Positions 56,906 to 64,000 of a stretch of 64,000 nt of DNA are shown one piece after another. How positions within the stretch are numbered: the first letter of the stretch is position 1; each line of letters opens with the position of its first letter. The notes beneath the pieces are model-generated. The model made no database searches. It worked only from the letters and a program-made list of their open reading frames with translations, and had not been told where the DNA came from. Source of the stretch: Bombardia bombarda (taxonomy: Eukaryota; Ascomycota; Sordariomycetes; Sordariales; Lasiosphaeriaceae); the NCBI GenBank assembly GCA_030512295.1, contig JAULSR010000002.1, positions 1,488,001-1,552,000 of the forward strand, read 5' to 3'. A program made the translations under genes and the position numbers.

Positions 56906-57253
56906 CTACTGGGTCTCGGTCTCGTCGCCATAGCCTGTGAGCTTCTTCCTAGGGGTAGTGGGGACTATACGCGTTGCATGTTAGTAAACTACAGGTAAGT
57001 ATTGCACATAACAGTCCAAGCATTGCGACTTGGTGTATGTAGTCTTCGAGGCCTCCTTACCGGGATATGTCATGGGGATGGTCGGCGCATCCGGGTCGCC
57101 GAGCCTGTGGCGGATGGGCGGGACGGTGAACAAGGTGACGGGGCCGAGGCCGGCGATCACGCAGGACCATAACAGCGCGGGCCGTTCGCGGGAGGCCCAG
57201 CGCAGGTACTTGACGGGTGTGGCCCAGAAGCGAGGTGTGAAGGTGGAGGACAT
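56906..57253 (-). CDS. NADH:ubiquinone oxidoreductase 9.5-kDa subunit (complex I)
   Basis: Two exons on the minus strand, 57061-57253 and 56906-56964, with a 96-nt intron (GTAAGG, TACTAAC branch site, TATAG), give 83 residues. The sequence MSSTFTPRFWATPVKYLRWA, then RPALLWSCVIAGLGPVTLF (one membrane helix, about 27-48) and VPPIRHRLGD, matches the fungal 9.5-kDa subunit known from Neurospora (equivalent to NDUFA3). The second exon reads VPTTPRKKLTGYGDETETQ, the expected short tail. It is a supernumerary subunit in the inner-membrane arm of mitochondrial complex I. The start at 57253 is chosen over upstream in-frame Met residues because the family begins there. The second exon is too short to appear as an open frame. 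It is divergent from the WBP1 gene by about 0.7 kb. Confidence 0.9.
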
Positions 57254-57954
57254 TTTCGGTTTTCGTTGGGGCGTGTGTCGCGCGGGCGTCTGGGGGAAGG
57301 TGTTTGTCTGTTGGTTTGTCTGTCTGAGGTCATTAATTAGTGGGTGCGCGATGCTTTCGATGGAGTAAATGCGCACTGGCCGATGTTGGGTGGGTAATGT
57401 AAACACACCTTCTTCTTTTCAATTGACCTGGATTTTGCCGTGTATCGGCGGCCAAAAGGTAGCGTGGGGTGGTTTGAAAAGGGTCGCCCTCGATAGCTTC
57501 GTTTCTCTCGTCCACTCACCTGGCGGGCGGGCGGGCGGCTTGGGAAGCTTGAACCAAGCAAGCACCCGATGTTCAATTGCGGCTAAACTACGGCAAAACA
57601 CCCCCAAACCTTCAACTCACTGGCCGCGCCCACTGGAAGGCGGACAGGGCAGGGGCATGGTCAGCGATTGAAAGTGGGTCCGACCAGGGTCCCGTCTTGG
57701 CCAAGGGCTACGTATGCTGAATGAGAGCTGGAGCCGAGAGGCGGTACCTATCCGTACGTACGGATACGTGTAGGTAGGCGAGACAGATATCGAGAAAGTC
57801 GTCGACCAAAAGTTCGAGACAGCCTCCCACTCCCCCCCTTGCACGTGGCATGAATTGTACCAGTTTGCGCCTGTTCTACTCCGTTTATCTCTTCCCCGTC
57901 CTGAGATAAAGAGGCGTTGGGGCATTTCTTTTTTTCTCATAATATTTGCCCATC
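57254..57954. other. Divergent promoter region between the complex I subunit and WBP1
   Basis: About 700 bp serving both genes. Short frames on both strands are antisense or low complexity. Includes CGTACGTACGGATACG, a partly palindromic stretch near 57752-57769. No gene is called. Confidence 0.55.
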
Positions 57955-59566
57955 ATGCAGTCGCTCTTTTCGTTCTGTGTCTTGTTGTTCGCGACACTGG
58001 TGTCGGCCATCAGCACAACGGGCGATAGGCTGCTGGTGATCCTGGACGATGTCGCCGACAAGGCCAGCTACTCCAAGTTCCTAGGCGATCTAGAGAGTCA
58101 GTATTCGCTCCATATGCGCCATTCAAGGGGTCTTTCGCTAACCAATTGCCCGTTTATAAATGTACAGGCAGGGGATTCAATATCGCATTCGAGACACCCA
58201 AGAGCGAAACGCTGTCTCTCTTCCGCCTCGGCGAGCGGGCATACGACCATGTCCTCTTCCTCCCGTGCAAGTCTAAGGGTATGTATTCTATCCACCACCT
58301 GAATTATACAACAAGAGAACCATTGCTGACCACCGCCCCATCGTTCACAGGCCTCGGCCCCAACCTGACGCCCAATGTCCTCCTCCAATTCATCAACGCA
58401 GACGGCAACATTCTCCTGACGCTCAGCTCCGGCAACGCCACGCCCTCGTCGCTCGTCTCCCTCCTCGCCGAGCTCGACATCCAGCTGCCCATCGACCGCA
58501 CCGGCCTGGTCGTCGACCACTTCAACTACGACGCCGCCAACGCCGCCGACCTGCACGACGTGCTCCTCCTGCCCCCTCCCGGGAGCGTCCGCCCCGACGT
58601 CAAGGACTTCTTCAGCGCCGGTACCGATGCGAGCAAGGAGGTGCTCGCCTTCCCCCGCGGCGTGGGCGTCGCCCTCGGCGGCGGCGAGCTGCTAACGCCC
58701 ATCGTCCGCGCCCCGCGGACCGCCTACAGCTACAACCCCAAGGAGCAGGCCGAAGTGGTGGACGAGGTCTTTGCCGCCGGCGAGCAGCTCGCGCTAGTCT
58801 CGGCCATGCAGGCGCGCAACTCGGCCCGCCTCACCGTCGTCGGGTCCGCCGAGATGCTCCAGGACGGCTGGTTCGACGTCGAGGTCAAGAAGGTCGGCGG
58901 CCAGGCCGCCAAGACGTTCAACCGCGAGTTTGCCAAGCGCGTCAGCGGCTGGACGTTCCAAGAGATTGGCGTTTTGCGCGTCAACTGGATCGAGCATCAC
59001 CTCAACGAGGCGGGCGCTTCGAACGAGTCGAACCCCGAGATCTACCGGATCAAGAACGATGTGGTATGTTTACTGTTGCTTTCTCCCCCCTCCTACTTCT
59101 ATTTGTCATGTTGCTAAACTATTTTCCCCACTAGACATACACCATCTCCCTGTCCGAATGGTCCTGGTCCGCCTGGACCGCCTTCAAGGTCCCCACCAAC
59201 GACCTGCTGCAGCTCGAGTTTTCCATGCTCTCGCCCTTCCACCGTCTCCCCCTCGCCCTCGACGCGGCGCACTCCTCCCCCGAGGCGGCCGCCTACACCG
59301 CCTCCTTCACGGTGCCCGACCAGCACGGCATCTTCAACTTCAAGGTCAACTACAAGCGCCCCTTCCTCACCAACGTCGAGGAGAAGAACACGGTCTCGGT
59401 CCGCCACATGGCCCACGACGAGTGGCCGCGCAGCTACGCCATCAGCGGCGCCTGGCCGTGGATCGCCGGTATCGCTGCGACCATTACGGGTTGGCTGGGA
59501 TTCTGCGCTCTGTGGATGTACAGCGCACCGACGGACAAGAAGAAGGAGAGCAAGAAGACGCAGTGA
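57955..59566 (+). CDS. WBP1: Oligosaccharyltransferase beta/48-kDa subunit (WBP1/OST48)
   Basis: Four exons: 57955-58096, 58168-58278, 58351-59063 and 59135-59566; 465 residues. The 72-nt second intron is stopless and 3n, so a continuous frame would add 24 wrong residues. A signal peptide (MQSLFSFCVLLFATLVSAIS) is followed by TTGDRLLVILDD, RGFNIAFETPKSETLSLFRLGERAYDHVLFLP, and a luminal domain with DHFNYD and KEQAEVVDEVF. A C-terminal membrane helix (ISGAWPWIAGIAATITGWLGF) precedes a short cytosolic tail ending KKTQ, a di-lysine KKXX ER-retrieval motif as in yeast Wbp1. It is a core non-catalytic subunit of the OST complex that transfers the glycan to Asn in nascent proteins in the ER. Length fits the family (about 430-470). 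All joints are in frame. Confidence 0.94.
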
Positions 59567-61657
59567 GTGTGTTGTTGTCGGGAGAAAAAAGAGATTAGGG
59601 GAGGGACTCAGGTGTAAGGAGGTCACGAATAGTTACTCGGCGGCCTTGAAAACGAAAGAGAAGAGAGAAAAAAGGCTTGGTGGTGGGTTTTCTACTTTGT
59701 ACAATGTGATAAATACACACACAAGATATACAGGAAGGACCTGGGAGTCTGGGTTCAAAAAGCTAGGTAGGGAAAGCGGCCATGGTTTTCTGTATCATTG
59801 AGTTATTGCTATTCATGTCAAGAGATGTATGCGTGAAGTGAATCCAATATGAATCTTACACTATACTATATGTTGCACATCATGCCAACTATGCTCTTGT
59901 GTTAGCTGAGCTTTGAATTGTTGTGATCCCCATGCTCCAATCTATGAAAAACTAACTACGGGTTTTGTGGATGGTTATACCATAACGAAAGCTATGAAAA
60001 TGGAAGAAGATAATAAAATGGAATGAAAAGATGCAAGTTGTTGCGGCCCTCAGATTAGCTCTCTTATTGTTCTCACTGACAACCGAAGCGGGATAGGAAA
60101 AGGTGGACATAAGCCCTCCTTGACACGACCCGTCGGCTGCCTGCAAATTTGGCTTTTTGGACCTCAAGTCATCACCGGGCGCGTTCTTGCTTCTCTCTAA
60201 AAAGAGAAAAGAAATTATATGACTCGAAACCAACCACACCACACACACACCCCCTTGCCATTCGCTCCCCTTCTCTTCAGCCCCAGCTTCATACCTCTTC
60301 CCACCTCGATCGCGCAAAAGCTCAGGCCTCGAATTGCAAAATGCGGTGGGTGGATATATGTCCCCAGTTGGGATTGCTCCTGGTCTTCTGCGGAAAGATT
60401 GCTCTGATTGAAAACTGCTTTTTGGTACCATCATCGGCGCTGCTCAAGACGTCGTCTCATCGTCCTTGATCCCGTGCTCAACCCCTTGCTGCTGGGTCGC
60501 TAGATCCCCTTTAGGGGAAAGCTATTAACCAAGCAGAAGAGGAAGAGTAGACGGGGAGGAAGATGAGATTTGAAGACGCCGGCGCGCCTACGGCTTGAAA
60601 TGATTGTCGTCATTGCGCGTAGAAGAAACGCGGGAGCAGCTGGGGACACACAGGAGAACACCACTCGGTAAACCGTGAGAGGATCAAATGTGGGAAAAGA
60701 CGAGAAACAAGGGCTGAGGGGTAAAGGGGAAGAAGGTAGAGGGAGTATGTATGATGTGTTCGATCCCGATAATTATAAAACCTGCTCAGATATCTATTCT
60801 TTTTGTTGGGCTCTCAGGCTCGCAGATTCGGTGGGTTACTGGATCCTCATACAAGGAAACAGAGACCCGACCCGATTGGAGTCAAGTAACGGGTATAGTA
60901 TTCCCTGTGTTTTCTCTTCACTGCAGGTGATAGATGGATTGGGTCGACCTGGGCAGGGTTGGTGGTGGGGGTTGATATGTGAGGGTATCATCAAATCAGT
61001 CAAAATTAATAGAGGGAGATAGAGTAAAATATTGAGTCATGAAAGATCGAGATACTTAACGGGGAAGAAGAAGGATGGAGCTTCGACATGATGATTAAAG
61101 CGTAGTGGACTGGAAAATGATTCCAACCGTGCATGTCTGTCTGTCCATGGGAGTCGGCGGCTATGTGCAATGTGAACGAAGCACACAAGCAGGACGCTCG
61201 CTGTTCAAACTACTCCAATACCCACACAATCTGTCATCCAGCACTTGCTGCGAGTCGGGAGTTTGTTCTCAAACAGTGAGGTGCTGGACGATGGAGCTGA
61301 GCATTCATGGACCTTTGGTTGATGAAAGGAGGAAGAAACGAACCGAAAGCCCAAGACGCGCTGGGAGCACGCGTCACTGACAACTATAGTGGAGAGAGAT
61401 AGAGCTTGGGCCACTGTGCAGCTCCACCCTCCCAACCTAACGTTCTCTATCCGTGCTGGTCACTCATTGGTTCTACAACAACCTTGAGCAAGGCTGCGAA
61501 TTTCCCCCAAGACAAGAACAACGACAACAGCCGACCGACCGCAAGCTGCTCGTCGTCAAGCAGGCAAATACACACCACCCCCATATTGGGAACCCAAATC
61601 ACCATCTCCCACACCCCATTGACCCGTTGTCGAGCCTCGGGCTAACCCTCCTTCATC
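59567..61657. other. Long intergenic region, no supported gene
   Basis: About 2.1 kb between WBP1 and ISY1 (both +). It holds WBP1's 3' UTR and ISY1's promoter. Frames such as 59952-60434 (-) and 60149-60469 (+) overlap on opposite strands and show no domain. Nothing else is recognised. Confidence 0.5.
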
Positions 61658-62477
61658 ATGGTGAGTTCAGCACCTCCATTTCACCCTCTCCTTCCCCCGT
61701 CGATGCCTTACTAACCACCCCCCCCCCCAGGCGCGCAACTCCGAAAAAGCGCAGTCGATGCTCTTCCGCTTCCGCGAAGCCCAAGCCGCCGACCTCGGCA
61801 TCATCGACGCGGGGCGCACCCGCCGCCCGCGTGTCATCACCGAGCAAGACAGCATCCCCTCGTGCGAGAAGTGGCGCGGGCAGGTCCTCAAGGAAATCTC
61901 GCGCAAGGTCTTGCGCATCCAGGACTCGGCCCTCAGCGACTACCAGATCCGCGACCTCAACGACGAGATCAACAAGCTCATGCGCGAGAAGTACATATGG
62001 GAGGTGCAGATCTGCAACCTCGGCGGCCCCAACTTCATGCGCGGCGGCGGCAAAGTGTACGACGAGGCCGGCCGCGAGATCTTGGGCGGGGGCAAGGGTT
62101 ACAAGTACTTTGGGCGCGCGCGGGATCTTCCCGGTGTGAAAGAGCTGTTTGAGGCGGCGACCAAGGCGAAGCAGGACGAGGAGAAGCCGCTCGAGGCGAG
62201 GGAGGACCTGCGGAAGCAGGTGGACGCGGCGTATTATGGATATGCGCCGGACGAGGAGGATGAGGAGCTGTTGGCGTATGAGGGGGTGAAGGAGAGGGAG
62301 GCGTTTGCGGGGTTGGCGGTTGCGGCGGGCGGGGGCGGGGCGGAGGAGACGCCGCCGGGCTGGGAGCCGTTGCCGGGGGATGTGGGCGATGGGAGGGGGT
62401 GGGAGCTGCCGACGATGGAGGAGGTGCAGCAGGAGTTGGTGGAGCGGAGGAGGAGAAGATTGCTGGATCAGTTATAG
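61658..62477 (+). CDS. ISY1: Pre-mRNA-splicing factor ISY1
   Basis: Two exons: 61658-61660, which is only the start codon ATG, then a 70-nt intron (GTGAGT, ACTAAC branch site, poly-C tract, CAG) and 61731-62477; 249 residues. The protein ARNSEKAQSMLFRFREAQAA, then PSCEKWRGQVLKEISRK and RDLNDEINKLMREKYIWEVQ, matches the Isy1 family throughout. Also seen are GGPNFMRGGGKVYDEAGREI and GYKYFGRARDLPGVKELFE. Isy1 belongs to the NineTeen (Prp19) complex of the spliceosome and acts at the catalytic steps. The C-terminal half is Glu/Gly-rich, ending QQELVERRRRRLLDQL. Without the mini-exon, the first Met in frame lies 9 codons into exon 2 and would cut the conserved start, so splicing from the lone ATG is favoured. 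Confidence 0.93.
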
Positions 62478-62954
62478 ATGGGTGGGGATTTGGGGGGAAA
62501 GAGGGATTGGGCTGCGGGAGGAAGGGTGTGTCGATTACTTCTGGCACAGACTCATAGCACGGAGCCTTCGTTGGTGTTGATAAAGATCTTAGTGGGTCCT
62601 TTGTTTTGTTTAGCATTTTCACGGACAGGTTCAGGCGTTCAACGGCGCACGGGGAAAACGTAACGTTAGTGGGCTGCAATAATAAGCTCTGATTTGAAAT
62701 CTCATTCCAATACTCCTGCACTGATGGGACTGACACTATTGACATCATGCGTACAATAAACATCCTATGTTCACACGTAGGTGTAGGACTCTTCCATAAA
62801 CAAACGCCTGATACCACCGATATGCTACCCACCAACCAAACCCAGTTAGAGTACATGTCTGGGAAACAAAGCAAAACCAACATATATATAACCCTTGATT
62901 AAGAAATATGCAATGCGCTATACAAAACAAAAGCCGCCAATAAATAATCACAGA
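62478..62954. other. Intergenic region between convergent genes
   Basis: 3' flanks of ISY1 (+) and the phosphoesterase (-). The minus-strand frame 62035-62883 runs antisense through ISY1 and is Pro/Ser-rich; it is a shadow. Nothing else is seen. Confidence 0.6.
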
Positions 62955-64000
62955 TCAGCAATCCTTAGGCCAGTTCTCCTTGATCCAGCCCACCATCAAC
63001 TCGGTAAACGTCCCCTCGACATACTGCTGTATATCCTTTGCGCTATAGTCCTCACCGCCGCTGAACTTCAGCGCCAAGAGAACCCACGGCTGTATGAAGT
63101 CAAAAAAGACCAAATCGACCGTGTCCGGCGGGCTGCTCCCGCCCTCTTCATCAGACGCAGGGAATCCAACCTCAGCCTGAATGCAATTCGGTACCACATA
63201 AAAGTTAATATTCGAGTGAACGGCATCGTCGCCGTCGGTACCGATGTCGTCTTCAGTAGTGTATCCCTCGACGAGCGATGGCTCACCACCGTCCTTCGAA
63301 CCGGTACCCAAAGGCTTCTGTTGCTGCCCGTCGCTGTCAGCCTTTCCGTCCGAATGGAGGCTGGCTGCGTCGGGATAGGTGATAGACTCGTGGATGGCCA
63401 GCTGTTCCGGGATAGCCATGAACCTGGCATCCGGCACGCCGTCGCTGGCCACATTCATGATCTGCCCGGCATTATTGAGCAGGACGATGACTTTGCTGGC
63501 TACATCATACGGAACGTCAGGGATGTATTTCAGGACGCTCAGGAACGGCGAAACGATGTAGGTCGTGTCTCTTGTGAACGCCCCCTTGAAGATGTCGAAC
63601 CGGATAGCGCCCGTGTTCAAGATGACGAGCCGCGGGATGTCCTTGCGGCTGGGGCTGACCGCCACTTCGGGGAGGACTTCCTTCTCGAGCCAGGTGTATA
63701 TGCTGCTATCGTGGGGGTAGGGGGTCCGCGTCATCCAGTAGTCTCGCGGCGCGCAGCCAAAGTTATGGTCGAGATCGAGCTCCTTGCGGGCCTTGGCGAT
63801 CGCAGTTGATACATTTCGGCCGTGCTCGGTTGGGAAGGTTGAGTCGTTGAGGCCGGTGTGGTAGTAGAGCCCCAACAGGTTATTATCGATGTATCTGCGG
63901 TTGAAGGACAAGGCAGCCTCGACGGATGGTGCCTTTGACTTCTTCAGGTCTCCATTAACAGACATCCAGCCGATAGTCTCAAAGTACCTCCCGCTCGCTA
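62955..64000 (-). CDS. Calcineurin-like phosphoesterase/5'-nucleotidase family protein (partial, N-terminus outside window)
   Basis: The frame on the minus strand stays open from the right edge (64000) to a TGA-type end at 62955, so this is the C-terminal 348 or so residues of a longer protein. It reads RYFETIGWMSVNGDLKK, SFNRRYIDNNLLGLYYHTGL, FGCAPRDYWMTRTPYP, IPRLVILNTGAIRFDIFKGAFTRDTTYIVSPF (in short segments), and FIQPWVLLALKF. This resembles the 5'-nucleotidase C-terminal-type half of fungal metallophosphoesterases related to yeast YHR202W. The metal-binding domain should lie upstream, beyond the window. An acidic linker (TEDDIGTDGDDAVH) is present. The Met at 63965 is internal, not the start, since the sequence before it is family-like. 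Substrate is unknown. Confidence 0.75.
   Translation of the reverse strand, partial: ASGRYFETIGWMSVNGDLKKSKAPSVEAALSFNRRYIDNNLLGLYYHTGLNDSTFPTEHGRNVSTAIAKARKELDLDHNFGCAPRDYWMTRTPYPHDSSIYTWLEKEVLPEVAVSPSRKDIPRLVILNTGAIRFDIFKGAFTRDTTYIVSPFLSVLKYIPDVPYDVASKVIVLLNNAGQIMNVASDGVPDARFMAIPEQLAIHESITYPDAASLHSDGKADSDGQQQKPLGTGSKDGGEPSLVEGYTTEDDIGTDGDDAVHSNINFYVVPNCIQAEVGFPASDEEGGSSPPDTVDLVFFDFIQPWVLLALKFSGGEDYSAKDIQQYVEGTFTELMVGWIKENWPKDC

Noticed and set aside
62035..62883. 282-codon minus-strand frame across ISY1
   Set aside because: Pro/Ser/Ala-rich shadow antisense to the conserved ISY1 exon.

Overview
The window looks like nuclear DNA of a filamentous ascomycete, most likely a sordariomycete. The genes have short introns (about 48-160 nt) with GTRNGT donors and CTRAC-type branch sites. 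The families are those of Pezizomycotina: an Lsb1/Pin3-type SH3 protein, cerevisin-like vacuolar protease, fungal AlkB-like protein with CxxC modules, and a 9.5-kDa complex I subunit. Part of the window is a very AT-rich island of decayed transposons that looks like repeat-induced point mutation (RIP). I saw no bacterial operon, CRISPR array, rRNA, or tRNA gene that I could support. The exact genus cannot be read from this sequence.

Layout, left to right. 1.9-4.1 kb: RBR-type ubiquitin ligase with a long coiled-coil tail (+). 5.9-6.8 kb: SH3 protein of the Lsb1/Pin3 type (-). 7.5-9.4 kb: mitochondrial 2-methylcitrate dehydratase (-). 11.2-13.2 kb: glutamate decarboxylase (+). 13.6-14.8 kb: secreted alpha/beta-hydrolase-like protein (-). 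16.1-18.2 kb: seven-exon 4-coumarate:CoA-ligase-like acyl-CoA synthetase ending in the peroxisomal signal AKL (-). 21.0-24.2 kb: AlkB-like 2OG-Fe(II) oxygenase gene (+) carrying a 13-bp tandem duplication that breaks its frame. 24.8-26.1 kb: Atp12-type F1-ATPase assembly chaperone (-). 27.2-30.7 kb: EFR3 homologue (-). 32.9-35.4 kb: secreted FAD-linked (BBE-type) oxidoreductase (+). 36.3-39.1 kb: 962-residue disordered fungal protein of unknown function (-). 39.8-41.5 kb: cerevisin-like serine protease (-).

From about 42.4 to 45.6 kb the DNA is almost only A and T. GC-richer relics sit inside it: three copies of a roughly 218-bp element, an LTR-like block with TATA box and hairpin, and a small direct repeat. 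This island has no gene, and about 2.5 kb of gene-free normal-composition DNA follows it. 48.1-56.2 kb: a giant BEACH-WD40 gene (+). 56.9-57.3 kb: a small spliced complex I subunit gene (-). 58.0-59.6 kb: the WBP1/OST48 subunit of oligosaccharyltransferase (+). 61.7-62.5 kb: splicing factor ISY1, whose first exon is only the start codon (+). 63.0 kb to the right edge: the C-terminal part of a calcineurin-like phosphoesterase/5'-nucleotidase family protein (-).

Most genes are housekeeping genes with no obvious shared pathway. The one weak metabolic grouping is 7.5-18.2 kb (2-methylcitrate dehydratase, glutamate decarboxylase, secreted hydrolase, peroxisomal acyl-CoA ligase); it lacks any synthase or transporter that would make it a biosynthetic cluster. 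I found no convincing new multi-gene system. The most informative anomalies are the frameshifted AlkB-like gene with its 55-residue acidic repeats, the transition-only divergence of the 218-bp element, a 65-bp dispersed repeat around the decarboxylase, and several stopless introns of 3n length that make open reading frames look longer than the real proteins.
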